From positions 558,001 through 622,000 of the forward strand of contig NZ_JAVIFW010000001.1 in NCBI RefSeq assembly GCF_031157275.1: a stretch of DNA of 64,000 nucleotides. Direction: 5' to 3'. The notes beneath the pieces were generated by a model. It saw nothing but the letters and a program-made list of their open reading frames with translations, did not search any database and was not told where the DNA came from. Shown in pieces: positions 7,728-17,068 of the stretch. The position numbers and the translations under genes were made by a program. Numbering within the stretch: the stretch's first letter is position 1; every line of letters begins with the position of its first letter. The DNA is from Streptomyces sp. LHD-70. Lineage in GTDB: Bacteria; Actinomycetota; Actinomycetes; Streptomycetales; Streptomycetaceae.

Positions 7728-9683
7728 TCAGCGCAGCGCCGACACCTCCGTACCGTCCGCGAGGCGCCCCCTCAGCTGCGCCCGCGCGCCCTTGCGGGCC
7801 GGTGCCGCGAGGGTGTTGCCGCGGGCCGAGCCCTGCGCGCCGCCCGTCACCCGCACCGACGCCACGTCCTTGCTGCCCGCCGCCAGTACGTGCCAATGGC
7901 CCGCCCGCGACTTCCACAGCACCCCGGCGAGCACCCGCGGCTCGCGCGCCCCGCAGGCCGGTGAGTCCTGCGCCCGCGCCGCGATCGCCCCGGTGTCCTT
8001 GCCCGGCGCCTGGAACTGCGCGAGCACCCTGCTGCCCGCTCCCCGCCAGGTCTCCGCCCGCGTGCACACCCAGGTCGCCGTGCCGTTCCCCTCGGGCAGC
8101 CGCTGTGCCGCGTACGCCCAGGAGTTCACCGACCGCACCCCGTTCGAGCGGACCGCCCCGAGCAGACAGGCCGTACGCGCCCAACTCGCCCGCGCCGCCT
8201 GCCCGTCCACCTCGCCCGGGGACTGAGGGCGCCCGGACGTGAGGTGGGCCGGGGTGAGCTCGCCGAGGTCGGTCACGAGCCGGGTGCCACCTGCTCCTGG
8301 ACCGTCCTCGCGCAGTTCGAGCGCGGCGACCTCCGTGCAGTCCGTCGACGGCGCCACGGCGGCCAGGGGCGCCGTCACGCCGTCCGCCGACCGGTCCAAC
8401 TCCCGTGCGGGCGCGCCCGGTTCGCGCAGGTCGCGGACGGCGACGGTACGCACCCACGGCGCCGTCAGATACCGCACCTCACCCTTGCCCCGGCCCACGA
8501 CCACCGCCCCCGACGTGGCCTGCGCGGCGCCGTCGACCCGCGCGAAGTCGAGGGCCGCGCCACCGCCCGCCCCGGACCGCGGCTCGGCGTACCGCACCAG
8601 GCGCAGGCCGTCGTGCAGGACCACCACGCGGGCCCGGCCCACCTCGCCCGCGTACAGCAGTTGCGCCGGTCCCGGCGGGGCGCCCGAGGCGGTGCCGGGG
8701 GTCGCCGAGACCTGCACGGACGGGCCCGGGCGCGCCCACACGGCGAGCGCCCGGCCGAGCAGCTCGCGGTCGCCGGTGAGGGAGCCGCGGGCCGGCCACA
8801 CGGAGAAGTCGGTGCGCGCCGAGCGCCGCCACTCGCCCGCCCCGACGCGCGTCAACTCCTCCGGGTCCAGGGCCGCTTCGGCCGCCGGGTTGCGTGCGTA
8901 CGCGGGGGCCGCGGGGGTGCCGGGCGCCAGGCCGTCGCCCGGCAGGGCGAGGAGCGTGCCGCAGACCAGGGCGGCCGCCGTGGCGGCGAGCGCGGCGCGG
9001 CCGTGCTGCCTGCGCCGCATCAGGTCCGGCGGCCTGGCCTGGAGGGAGCACGGGTCGAACTCGGGGGAGTCGAGCAGCTCGTACGAGGCGGCCACACCGT
9101 CCGCCTCCGCGAGCGCCGCATGCGGGTCCTCGACCCCGGCGCCCTCCAGGATCCTGCGCACTTCGGCGTCCGGCAGCCGCTCCAGGCCGCGCAGCACGAA
9201 CGCGGCGCGCGCCGGGCCGCCGAGCGCGGAGAGCCGCTGGTCGAGGGCGAGTTCATCGGCGCCGCCGGAGCGCGGGAACAGCCGCAGGCCCCACACCTGC
9301 GGCAGCAGCGGCGGCAGTTGCGCGCGCCGCGGCCAGGCCCGCCGCCGCAGCGGAAGCCCCGCCTCCAGGGCGCTCCGCAGCACCCGCAGGCGCACATAGC
9401 CGTACCCGGGGTCGCCGCCCGGCCTGCCCGCCCCGCGCTGCGCCGGGACCATGGCGCGTTCCACGGTCGTACGGGCGCGGGGCAGGGCGCGCTGGGTGAG
9501 CCAGTGCGCGGTCAGCACCCGCCGGTTGCGCCCGAGCGACGGCGGCAGGACGAGGTAGCCGAGCCGCACGAGTCGCGGATAGTGCTCGACGAGCGCGGCC
9601 TCGGCCTGCTCCACGTCGACGACGGGAGCGGGCCCGGGGGACGGGGGCGGGGAGGTGCGCGTGGCGGCGTCCGAAGAACTCAC
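7728..9683 (-). CDS. Membrane-anchored protein with sigma-factor-like cytoplasmic region
   Basis: A 651-residue protein I do not recognise as a named family. Residues 22-75 (EAALVEHYPRLVRLGYLVLP) resemble region 2 of ECF sigma factors. Residues 143-200 (LSALGGPARAAFVLRGLERL, then PDAEVRRILEGAG) resemble region 4, but basic and proline-rich insertions separate them and the core promoter-binding segments look degenerate. A single hydrophobic segment at about 229-247 follows a basic stretch (MRRRQHGR). The remaining ~400 residues would be outside the cell and contain Ala/Gly-rich beta-type sequence with a few Cys. The topology is therefore sigma-like part inside, one membrane helix, large exported domain. 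It may be an anti-sigma or sensor derivative rather than an active sigma factor. The start is GTG at 9683 with a weak ribosome site; a nearby later start is possible. It stands alone between the hydrolase operon and the GH89 gene. Confidence 0.75.
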   Translation of the reverse strand: MSSSDAATRTSPPPSPGPAPVVDVEQAEAALVEHYPRLVRLGYLVLPPSLGRNRRVLTAHWLTQRALPRARTTVERAMVPAQRGAGRPGGDPGYGYVRLRVLRSALEAGLPLRRRAWPRRAQLPPLLPQVWGLRLFPRSGGADELALDQRLSALGGPARAAFVLRGLERLPDAEVRRILEGAGVEDPHAALAEADGVAASYELLDSPEFDPCSLQARPPDLMRRRQHGRAALAATAAALVCGTLLALPGDGLAPGTPAAPAYARNPAAEAALDPEELTRVGAGEWRRSARTDFSVWPARGSLTGDRELLGRALAVWARPGPSVQVSATPGTASGAPPGPAQLLYAGEVGRARVVVLHDGLRLVRYAEPRSGAGGGAALDFARVDGAAQATSGAVVVGRGKGEVRYLTAPWVRTVAVRDLREPGAPARELDRSADGVTAPLAAVAPSTDCTEVAALELREDGPGAGGTRLVTDLGELTPAHLTSGRPQSPGEVDGQAARASWARTACLLGAVRSNGVRSVNSWAYAAQRLPEGNGTATWVCTRAETWRGAGSRVLAQFQAPGKDTGAIAARAQDSPACGAREPRVLAGVLWKSRAGHWHVLAAGSKDVASVRVTGGAQGSARGNTLAAPARKGARAQLRGRLADGTEVSALR

Positions 9684-9786
9684 GTTCAGCAGAACGAGCG
9701 AATCGTCGGATGGTCACTCGAACAGGCCTCAGAGGAGGGAGAGTTGACTGCTCCGCGCCTCCGCGCCTCCGCCGTACGCCCTGGCC

Positions 9787-12700
9787 TCACCCCAGCGCGA
9801 ACCCGCTGAACTCCACCGTCCCCCGGGCCCCGCTGCCCCCGTGCGCGGCCGACATGAAGAAGCCGACGTCCTGGCTCGCCGCCGCACCCCCGACCGGCAC
9901 CTCGGCGACCGTCCGCCAGCTCGCCCCGTCGTCCGTCGAGCACTCCCCGCGGAACGTGTCCCCGGTCCGGCTCAGACGGAGCAGTACCGGGGCCTTGATT
10001 CCGGTGATCCGCTTGTACGTGTCCAGGGTGCCGTCGCCGTTCGTGTCGTAGGAGAGCACCACCCCGTTCGCGGGCGTCACCGACAGGTTCACGAAACCCG
10101 GGGAGCCGGGCGTGGAAAGGGAGTTGCGGGCGATCACACCCGCCCGCGCCCACGGACCCGTAGCGGCCTGCGCGTCCACCCGCACCGTCACCGCGACCCC
10201 GTCCAGCAGGGCGCCCTCGCGGTACGCGGCGCCGAACTCGCTGGTGCCCTTCCACAGGTCCTGGCCGCCGCCGTTGACCGCGAACCGCTCGCCGACCTGC
10301 CCGAACACGGCCGCGCTGTTGGTGTACGTCCGCCACGCCTCGTCCAGGGGACCGGCCACATACAGGCTGTCCTCGACGACCGTCGTGACCCGGTCCTCGT
10401 CCTTCGGGCCGTACCGCACGGACAGTTCGTACGGCAGCGGCTTCAGCGGCGAGGTCAGCGGCTCGTCCGGGGCCTTCGCGCGCCAGGTCACCGCGCCCTC
10501 GCCGGCCGGGGGCACCGACCTCAGCGACGTGCCGTCCTCCGGTTCGGCGTCCAGGCCGTTGAGGGTGAAGTCCACCCGGCCGGTGGCGCGCAGCCCGTTG
10601 ACGTTGGTGAAAACCGCCCGCACGCGCGCGTGGCCACCGGGCGGGAACGCGGACGGCTCGGCGGAGACGGCGACCTTGCCCTGATAGGGGGCCCGGGCCA
10701 GGACGTCGTACGCCTGCTTCGCCGTGCGGTACGCGTCGTTCGGCGGGCGCAGCGGATACACCTTCCGCTCCCGCGTCCAGGGCTCCTCGATCGCGTACCA
10801 GTCGAACGCCTTCGGCTCCCGCCCCGCCGCGAGCGCGTCCTCCAGCTCGTCCAGGTACGCCGTCCACTGCGGCAGGTGGAAGTCGCCGATCAGGCCGTGC
10901 CAGTCCCGGTTGGCGTAGTTGGCGAGGCGCCCGCCGTCGGCGGTGGCCCGGTCCGCCCAGGTGGTGATCAACACCCGTGCCGTGCGCTCCAGTTCCGCCG
11001 CTTCGGCGGGTGTCGACGCCATCCGCTTCGCGTCCTCCAGCCACGGCCCGAGCAGGAACGCCCGGTGCGCTCCCGTGACCTCCTCGCTCAGCCGCATCAG
11101 CCTCAGCCACAGACGCGCGAGGGTTCGGAACGTCTCCCGGTCCTTCCTCCCGTACGCCGCCCGCAGCTGCGGCAGCAACTGCCAGGACCGGTTGGCGAGC
11201 GCCTGCCGGGCCAGATCCGTGAGGTCGTAGCGGTACGCGTCCGAGCGGCGCAGCGAGTCCCGCACCCCGAGCAGCGCCGCGAAGGCCCGGTCGAAGCCGC
11301 CGGGCGGGAACGCGGGGGTGTGCGTCGCGTAGTACGTACCGGAGTTGGCGCTCAGGCTCGGGCGCGCCGCGAAGATCGAGTCGTGCGGCCGGCCGTCCTT
11401 GCTGGTGATCCGGTACGCGGTCTCGCGCAGCGCCGCCATCGCCGCGCGGGCCTGCCCGTCCTGCCCGCCGTAGCGCAGATCGGCGTACGCACGGAACCAC
11501 TCGGCGCGGTCCACGGCCTCCTCGCGCCAGGCCAGCTCCGTGAACAGTTCGAGCGCCGCCGGGTCGCGTTCGGCGGCCTCCGGCATGTACGCGGTGCCCG
11601 CGAGCGTCGAGCCCGGTCTGTCCCGCCAGACCGTGAACCGCTCCGTCCACATATGGGTCTTCGCGCCGATGGTGGTGCGGCCGCCGAAGTTGGGGATCGT
11701 GCCGAACGCGTACGGCGCGCCGCCCCAGTCCTTCTCCCGGTCGGTGACCGTCTCCAGGTCGGACAGGCCGTCCACGACCAGGAGCTGCTTCTTGTCCAGG
11801 GCGTCGATCACGTCGCGCCGCGGGTTGGCCTGCCAGCCGAGGATCGTCCACAGCGCCCGGGGGCGTGCGGTGTGCAGCGCCCGCTCCACGGCGCGCGCCG
11901 CCTCCGGCACCGGCACGTCGCCCGGGTCGCCGCCCTCGTGCAGCAGGTCCATCTTGAACAGGTCGATCTCGCCGAACAGTTCGGCCTGGTGCCGATAGAA
12001 CGCGGCCGCGACCTCGGCGAACGGCTCGGTGCGCGGATCGAGCCAGTCCGGCCGCCGCAGTCCGTTCCAGTCGCCCTGCGGGACGGTACGGGCGCCCGGG
12101 TTGCGCTCGGCGAAGCCGTCCGGGACCGTCCCGAAGTAGCCGGGCATGACCGGCTTCATGCCGAGCGCGCGCAGCCGGTCCGCGATCCTCCGGCCCAACT
12201 CGACGCGCCGCTCGATCAGTTCAGGGCTGAGCGGACCGCCGTACGCGCTCATGTTCTGCAGCAGCCACCACGGCTGGTGCGAGGGCGCGGGCAGCCAGGT
12301 GCGGGCCTCGGTGTCGGAGTAGCCGAAGTCCTGCAGGAGGCGGTGGTAGACGCCCTCCTGACCTGCGGTGACGAGCACTTCGTTGCAGCCGTGCAGCGCC
12401 AGCACGTCGATCATGCGCTCCCAGCGGGGCCAGTCCGCGTACGGGGCGGTGTAGCCGTCGTGGGTGTCGTTGAAGACGAAGCGGTGCGGCACCGTCGCTC
12501 TGCGGTGGAGCGGCCGGTCCGGCCCCGGGAGCCGCTCGGGCAGCTCCAGTTGGCTGCCCGACCAGGAGATATGGGCGCCGCACACATACTTCAGATACCA
12601 GTGCACGCCGGTGAGCAGCGCCAGCGGCCCGGTGCCCGCGACGGCGATCCGGCCGGTGGACCCACTGACCCTGAACCCCTCGCCGGAGTCGCGGAGTTGG

Positions 12701-12903
12701 TCGAGCCGGAACTGGTCCGCGTGCTCGGGCAGCAGCCGGTTGAGCGCGGCGCGCACGGGATCCGTATCGAGGGCGGGGCCCTGCGTGGGCCGACCCGATG
12801 CGTGGCTCGGGATGGCGTGGGCCGGGACGGTCGTGCCGAGGACGGTGCCGAGGCCGACGGCTCCGGCCGTCCCGATGACTCTGCGGCGGGACGGGTCAGT
12901 CAT
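9787..12903 (-). CDS. Secreted alpha-N-acetylglucosaminidase (GH89, NAGLU family) with C-terminal accessory domains
   Basis: A 1038-residue enzyme. The N-terminus (SRRRVIGTAGAVGLGTVLG, then AHA) is a twin-arginine-type signal peptide. Residues ~50-130 form the NAGLU N-terminal domain (GPLALLTGVHWYLKYVCGAH) and the long TIM-barrel part includes WPRWERMIDVLALHGCNEVL and KMDLLHEGG. A helical NAGLU C-terminal domain then runs to ~730 (TYYATHTPAFPPGGFDRAF, WHGLIGDFHLPQW). The last ~300 residues add beta-rich domains, ending with a laminin-G/concanavalin-like module (ARAGVIARNSL, GFVNLSVTPANGVVLSYD). It should release terminal alpha-linked GlcNAc from glycans outside the cell. The ATG at 12903 has a purine-rich GAGGGGGG about 7 bases upstream. 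Length exceeds human NAGLU by the extra C-terminal modules. It is monocistronic. Confidence 0.93.
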   Translation of the reverse strand: MTDPSRRRVIGTAGAVGLGTVLGTTVPAHAIPSHASGRPTQGPALDTDPVRAALNRLLPEHADQFRLDQLRDSGEGFRVSGSTGRIAVAGTGPLALLTGVHWYLKYVCGAHISWSGSQLELPERLPGPDRPLHRRATVPHRFVFNDTHDGYTAPYADWPRWERMIDVLALHGCNEVLVTAGQEGVYHRLLQDFGYSDTEARTWLPAPSHQPWWLLQNMSAYGGPLSPELIERRVELGRRIADRLRALGMKPVMPGYFGTVPDGFAERNPGARTVPQGDWNGLRRPDWLDPRTEPFAEVAAAFYRHQAELFGEIDLFKMDLLHEGGDPGDVPVPEAARAVERALHTARPRALWTILGWQANPRRDVIDALDKKQLLVVDGLSDLETVTDREKDWGGAPYAFGTIPNFGGRTTIGAKTHMWTERFTVWRDRPGSTLAGTAYMPEAAERDPAALELFTELAWREEAVDRAEWFRAYADLRYGGQDGQARAAMAALRETAYRITSKDGRPHDSIFAARPSLSANSGTYYATHTPAFPPGGFDRAFAALLGVRDSLRRSDAYRYDLTDLARQALANRSWQLLPQLRAAYGRKDRETFRTLARLWLRLMRLSEEVTGAHRAFLLGPWLEDAKRMASTPAEAAELERTARVLITTWADRATADGGRLANYANRDWHGLIGDFHLPQWTAYLDELEDALAAGREPKAFDWYAIEEPWTRERKVYPLRPPNDAYRTAKQAYDVLARAPYQGKVAVSAEPSAFPPGGHARVRAVFTNVNGLRATGRVDFTLNGLDAEPEDGTSLRSVPPAGEGAVTWRAKAPDEPLTSPLKPLPYELSVRYGPKDEDRVTTVVEDSLYVAGPLDEAWRTYTNSAAVFGQVGERFAVNGGGQDLWKGTSEFGAAYREGALLDGVAVTVRVDAQAATGPWARAGVIARNSLSTPGSPGFVNLSVTPANGVVLSYDTNGDGTLDTYKRITGIKAPVLLRLSRTGDTFRGECSTDDGASWRTVAEVPVGGAAASQDVGFFMSAAHGGSGARGTVEFSGFALG

Positions 12904-13017
12904 GTGGTGCCCCCCTCTGTCGTCTGCTGCGGCGCACGCTAACCGGACGGTCGACGGTGCTCAACGGTGCTTGCGGAGCTGGCGCGTTCGTGTCGGCCCA
13001 AGGGATGGGAGAGGCGC

Positions 13018-13449
13018 ATGAAGCGTGTCCTGCTGGTGGTCGTCGCCGTGCTCGTTGTCGCGGGATGTGGGTCCGGCGCCGACGAGGCCGGGGTGGTCGT
13101 GACCGGCACGTCTGGCCTGGAGCCGCTCGCGGCGGCAGCAGGGTGCAAGCCGGTCGTACGTGCGGAAAGCCGCGATCTCCGCCAGGCCAACTGCCGTAGT
13201 GGCAAAGCCCGTTACGTGCTCGCGGCCTTCCGCACCGACCGTGGCCAGAGCGAGTGGCTGGACGCCGCGAACGACTACGGCGGCAGCTATCTCGTCGGAC
13301 GCCGGTGGATCGCGGTCGGCGAGCGGAGTGTGCTCGTGGAGCTGCGCGGCCGGCTCGGCGGGACCGTGGTGACGTCCTCGCACCACTCGGGGAACAGCGG
13401 TGGTGGGGGGAGGGAGGAGGAACACCATGCGGGCCACGGCACGAACTGA
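13018..13449 (+). CDS. Small lipoprotein of unknown function
   Basis: A 143-residue protein starting MKRVLLVVVAVLVVAGC, a clear lipoprotein signal with lipobox VAGC, so it should be anchored to the outer face of the membrane through Cys17. Two further Cys (AAGCKP and QANCRS) could form a disulfide. The core, ending ERSVLVELRGRLGGTVV, looks like a small alpha/beta domain. The tail is Gly- and His-rich (HHSGNSGGGG, EEEHHAGHG). The ATG at 13018 is preceded by GGGAGAGG at good spacing; an upstream ATG-like start at 12967 would break the signal peptide. Divergent from the GH89 gene, with ~115 bases between. No function can be assigned. Confidence 0.75.
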   Translation: MKRVLLVVVAVLVVAGCGSGADEAGVVVTGTSGLEPLAAAAGCKPVVRAESRDLRQANCRSGKARYVLAAFRTDRGQSEWLDAANDYGGSYLVGRRWIAVGERSVLVELRGRLGGTVVTSSHHSGNSGGGGREEEHHAGHGTN

Positions 13450-13530
13450 CCGCGCAGCGGTACGGGGGGGTACCGGGGGGTGGGGTGGTGCTGTTTGTGT
13501 GTGGGGGAAGCCGGTGGGTGGAGGGTTGGC

Positions 13531-15039
13531 TCACGTACAGCGGTCGCCGCTGTTGATGCAGCGCACCATCCGGTCCATGAGCTCTTCGTCGAAGACGTTG
13601 ATGAAGTCGCCGTGGTCGGTGATCGGTTTGTGCAGTTGCTCGGGGGAGGAGTCGACGGCGAAGTTCCGCTCCGGCGCCACGTCGTACACGATGCGCTGCA
13701 CGAGCTGCGGCACGGCCTGGAACCCTTGCGGGCAGCGGCCCTGCTCGTCGGTGAAGGCCACGTGGGTGCGGTGGTTGGCGCTGTCGGTGTTCTGGCCGTC
13801 CCAGCAGCTCTGGAAGCGGAACGACCGGACGACGTCGCTGCCGTCGGGGCACAGCGGGTACTTGTCCGCCAGCTGACGGTCCTCGAATCCGGTGCAGCTC
13901 CAGGACGCGTTGGCGTTGGCGTCGCCGTTGGTGAAGGCCTTGGCGTCGCCGGTGATCACCCGCAGGAACCTGGGCATCGCGGTGACCTCGCCGACCGGGC
14001 TGCCCTCGAACTTCAGGCTCACCTCGACCGGCGTCTGGATCTCCCCGACGTTCTGGTCGTTGCCGCCGCCGTCGGCCCCCGCGTCCTCCTCGTCCTGACC
14101 GTTCTGCACCCGCAGCACCGGCCAGTAGTACGTGGAGCGGTCGCCCTGGTCGCGGCAGCTGGTGTCGCCGTTCGCGAGGTCCTCGTCACCGGCGAAGGCG
14201 TCGTTGGCCTGGTTGCCGACGTAGTCGTGCATGTGGTGCGCGCCGTTGCTCACGCCGGGGGCCGCGATGACGTTGTCCGGGTTGCGGTTGCCGTTCTCGT
14301 TCGTGCCGCAGTCCGTCGTGAACGTGCCGCGGGATGCGCCTTGTTGCTCGCGCGGGAGGTTGACGTTCGGCTCGACCGTACGGATGTCGACGAAGTCGTC
14401 GTCCACGGGGCCGTTCCCGGCTTGCCCGCCCTGGCCGCCTTGGCCGCCCTGGTCGCCCTGCCCGCCTTGGTCCTGGCCGTCCTGGTCTTGATCATCCGGG
14501 TCTTGACTGTCCTGGTTCTGGCCGTCTTCCCCTGGTTCTTGTCCTCCGTCTCCTTCCTGCCCCTCCGGTCGGCCGTCCTCGTCGGCGGCGCGGAGGGTGC
14601 ACGGGGCCAGGCTGTCGAGGTTCTCCGGTGCGCGGGCGCCGTTCTCCTCGATCGCGGCCACGATGCCGCCGATGGACTCGCGGCGCTGCTGCTCCAGCGG
14701 GCCCAACAGCTCGGCGGGATCCTCACCGGCCTGCTGGCGCTCGGCGAGCTGCGCGTACGCCTCGGTGATCTGGCTGTCCAGGCCGGCCAGTCGGTTGTCG
14801 ACCTCCTGGCGTGCGGTCTGCGGCACCTCCCTCAGTTCGTCGCCCACGTCGGGGCAGTCGATGGTGGTCATGGCGGCGGGCTGCCCGGCCCCGGCGTCGC
14901 GTTGCTCGCTGCTGCCGCTCTCGCCGGCTGAGGCGTAGACATTCACCACAGCAAGGCCGCCGCCGCCGAGTATCAGGGCCGTGGCGGCGGCGATCGCCCG
15001 GCCTGCCAGCGTCGATCGTTTTCGTGATGTGCGTCCCAT
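13531..15039 (-). CDS. Secreted DUF1996 protein
   Basis: A 502-residue exported protein. A basic N-terminus (GRTSRKRS) and a hydrophobic segment ([20 protein letters not shown]) form a signal or anchor. Residues ~50-165 are predicted helical, including a coiled-coil-like stretch ([20 protein letters not shown]). A low-complexity Gln/Asp/Gly linker of ~50 residues follows, and then the DUF1996 domain, recognised by [23 protein letters not shown], the SW-C pattern [11 protein letters not shown] and [12 protein letters not shown]1996 is found in secreted actinomycete and fungal proteins whose activity is undefined. The ATG at 15039 is chosen because the signal starts there; the extra upstream frame covers a direct repeat (15070-15105). 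The linker DNA is itself repetitive and may vary between strains. Confidence 0.88.
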   Translation of the reverse strand: MGRTSRKRSTLAGRAIAAATALILGGGGLAVVNVYASAGESGSSEQRDAGAGQPAAMTTIDCPDVGDELREVPQTARQEVDNRLAGLDSQITEAYAQLAERQQAGEDPAELLGPLEQQRRESIGGIVAAIEENGARAPENLDSLAPCTLRAADEDGRPEGQEGDGGQEPGEDGQNQDSQDPDDQDQDGQDQGGQGDQGGQGGQGGQAGNGPVDDDFVDIRTVEPNVNLPREQQGASRGTFTTDCGTNENGNRNPDNVIAAPGVSNGAHHMHDYVGNQANDAFAGDEDLANGDTSCRDQGDRSTYYWPVLRVQNGQDEEDAGADGGGNDQNVGEIQTPVEVSLKFEGSPVGEVTAMPRFLRVITGDAKAFTNGDANANASWSCTGFEDRQLADKYPLCPDGSDVVRSFRFQSCWDGQNTDSANHRTHVAFTDEQGRCPQGFQAVPQLVQRIVYDVAPERNFAVDSSPEQLHKPITDHGDFINVFDEELMDRMVRCINSGDRCT

Positions 15040-15069
15040 GCGTTGACGTACGCAACAGGAGCCCCCCGT

Positions 15070-15105
15070 GTTCAACTCCCGGTTCAACTCCCGGTTCAAC
15101 TCACG
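15070..15105 (+). repeat. Three tandem 12-base repeats between DUF1996 and epimerase genes
   Basis: GTTCAACTCCCG occurs at 15070-15081 and 15082-15093, and with one change at 15094-15105. It lies 15 bases beyond the stop codon of the epimerase gene (minus strand, stop 15121-15123). It could be a slippage product or a multi-site operator for the DUF1996 gene; the sequence gives no way to decide. Confidence 0.8.
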
Positions 15106-15120
15106 CCGGAACGCGTCGCT

Positions 15121-16113
15121 CTACCCGAGTCCCAGCACCTTCTGCTCCACCTCCGGCGCGAGTCCGAGCGGAGGGCGGTCGGGGCGCTGGGGCGCGGTGC
15201 CGCCGATGGACCGCAGCCACTCCCAGGTGTCCCGCACGGTCTCCGTCGCCGGTCTGCACCGCAGGCCCGCCGCCAGCACCTTCGACACGTCGGCGCCGTG
15301 CAGAGCGTCGTGCATGTCGGTCTGCGGCGGCACCCAGATCGGCAGCTGAGCCCAGGGCTCGATGCCCGCCTCGGCGATCACCTCCGGTGCGGTCCAGCGC
15401 AGCTCGGCGTCGCTCCCCGTGACCTGCACGCAGGCGTCGAGCAGCTCCCCGGTCGTGGTGTGGCCGGGAGGCGCGAGGACGTTGTACGGACCGCTCAGCT
15501 CCGCCGCGGCCGCGTCCAGGGTCCACTCGGCGAGGTCCCGTACGTCGATGAACTGGAGCGGCAGCTCACGCGGACCGGGTGCGAGGACCGGCCCGCCGCG
15601 CGCGATCCGGCCCAGCCACCAGGGCAGTCGGCCCACGTTCTCGTACGGCCCGATGATGAGTCCGGCCCGCACGAGCAGGGAGCGGTCCGCGCCGAAGGAC
15701 TCCAGGACGGCCAGCTCGCCGCCGCGCTTGTCCTGGGCGTACGTCGTCTGCTCCGCGTCCGCCGCGCCGTCGTTCAGGGGCGCGCTCTCGTCGAAGCCGG
15801 CCGGGGGCGCCCAGACGTAGACCGAGCCGCTCGACACGTACACGTATCTCCCGGCCCGCTCGGCGAGCAGCCGTGCGCTGTCCCGCACGACGCGGGGCGC
15901 CGCCGACCAGGTGTCGACCACCAGGTCCCACGCGCCGTCCGCCAGCGCCGCCAGGCCGTCGGGTGCCGTGCGGTCGCCGTGCAGGGCGTGGACACCGGCC
16001 GGGGGTGCGTGCCGGCCGCGGTGCAGCACCGTCACGTCCCAGCCGCGGGCGAGCGCCGACTCGGCCACGGCCCGGCCCACGAATTCGGTGCCGCCGAGGA
16101 TCAGAAGTTTCAT
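15121..16113 (-). CDS. NAD-dependent epimerase/dehydratase (extended SDR)
   Basis: A 330-residue Rossmann-fold protein. The N-terminus KLLILGGTEFVGRAVAESAL has the GGTxFVGR variant of the dinucleotide motif found in atypical extended SDRs. VYVSSGSVYVW and TYAQDKRGGEL carry the Ser, Tyr and Lys of the active site in weakened form. The middle contains a substrate-loop segment (EWTLDAAAAELSGPYNVLAP) typical of UDP-sugar epimerases and of mRNA-binding-like SDRs. The ATG at 16113 puts the glycine motif at the N-terminus; a longer open frame upstream lacks homology. The neighbouring DUF1996 gene downstream is on the same strand with an 81-base gap containing a 12-base repeat. The substrate is unknown. 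Confidence 0.85.
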   Translation of the reverse strand: MKLLILGGTEFVGRAVAESALARGWDVTVLHRGRHAPPAGVHALHGDRTAPDGLAALADGAWDLVVDTWSAAPRVVRDSARLLAERAGRYVYVSSGSVYVWAPPAGFDESAPLNDGAADAEQTTYAQDKRGGELAVLESFGADRSLLVRAGLIIGPYENVGRLPWWLGRIARGGPVLAPGPRELPLQFIDVRDLAEWTLDAAAAELSGPYNVLAPPGHTTTGELLDACVQVTGSDAELRWTAPEVIAEAGIEPWAQLPIWVPPQTDMHDALHGADVSKVLAAGLRCRPATETVRDTWEWLRSIGGTAPQRPDRPPLGLAPEVEQKVLGLG

Positions 16114-16274
16114 GCCCGAGAGCTTGCCCGCCGACGGGCCGCGGCGGAACACCGCTCTGCTGTCAGAAGATTCGGCGAAGTCCCCGGCGGAACCGGGAAC
16201 GATCCGGGGCGCCTGCACATTGCGCGCGGTGGCGGTGTTTTCAGCCACCTACCTGGGTGGCACTATGTGCGCCG

Positions 16275-16994
16275 ATGACGGATGCCCGGTCGCCCTTGCG
16301 CGCCTTTCGGGCCGCGATCTTCGCGGCGGTGGGCGTCTCGTTGGCCGCTGTGGGGCATTCATCCATGTCTGCTCATGACATTCCCTTCAATGGCCTCTTT
16401 GCGGCGTTCGTCCTCACCGTGATCGTGGCTTGGACTGTCGGGCACCGCCGCCGAGGCATCCCGTCCATCGCGACCGGACTGCTCGCGATGCAGGCCGGAC
16501 TGCACCTGACGTTCGCCGGTTCCCAAGGCCACGGTTCCCAGGCCTACGCGAGCCATGGATCCGGCCTGCACGCGAGCACCGGAACGGGCCCCCACGCGGG
16601 CCACGGATCCGCCACCTATATGAGTGCCGGAACGCACCTGGGCCACGACGCCCCCATGAGCGGATCCGGAGCCGGTGCACACGGCGCCGCCACGGACCAC
16701 AGCTCCCTCGGCATGCTCGCCGTCCATGTGCTCGCCGCGCTCGTCTGTGCCCTGTGGCTGGCGCGCGGCGAGGCGGCGTTCCTCCAACTCCTCGCCGCCG
16801 TCGACTCCCTGGCCTTCGCGCCCCTGCGGCTGCTGCTCACGGCGGTACGGCTGCCGCTGCCGCCCCGCATCACCCGGCGGCCCCGCCCCCGCCCGGCCGC
16901 ACGCGCGCGTGCGGCCGTTCTCGCGTACGCCGTCACCCGGCGCGGCCCACCCGCCACGGCGCCTCTTCTCCGTCACGCGCCCCTGGCGTCCTGA
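16275..16994 (+). CDS. His-rich multi-pass membrane protein, candidate metal-related
   Basis: A 239-residue protein with two hydrophobic segments near the N-terminus (about residues 10-30 and 42-55), a third at ~70-82, an extracellular-type loop of ~65 residues very rich in His, Gly and Ser (GHGSQAYASHGSG, GPHAGHGSATYMS, GHDAP), a further membrane segment (MLAVHVLAALVCALWLA) and a basic Pro/Arg tail. A His-rich loop of this kind is usually a metal-binding feature. It is followed 74 bases later by a PepSY membrane protein that also has a His/Gly-rich insertion, so the two probably work together, perhaps in copper or iron handling at the membrane. I cannot name the family with confidence. The ATG at 16275 has no strong ribosome site. 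Confidence 0.78.
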   Translation: MTDARSPLRAFRAAIFAAVGVSLAAVGHSSMSAHDIPFNGLFAAFVLTVIVAWTVGHRRRGIPSIATGLLAMQAGLHLTFAGSQGHGSQAYASHGSGLHASTGTGPHAGHGSATYMSAGTHLGHDAPMSGSGAGAHGAATDHSSLGMLAVHVLAALVCALWLARGEAAFLQLLAAVDSLAFAPLRLLLTAVRLPLPPRITRRPRPRPAARARAAVLAYAVTRRGPPATAPLLRHAPLAS

Positions 16995-17068
16995 GTCACG
17001 CTCTCGTACGACCGTCCGACGCCACGGGTGTGCTTCCCCCTGCCGTCGTACGCGTACCGAAGGACGCC

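Noticed and set aside
7612-8457. N-terminal extension of the hydrolase frame by ~280 codons
   Set aside because: The extension is antisense-like, Arg/Gly-rich and overlaps the coding region of the sigma-like membrane protein; homology begins at the ATG at 7611.
13450-13530. G-rich stretch after the small lipoprotein gene as a gene or RNA
   Set aside because: No start with a ribosome site and no stable hairpin; probably simple-sequence drift.
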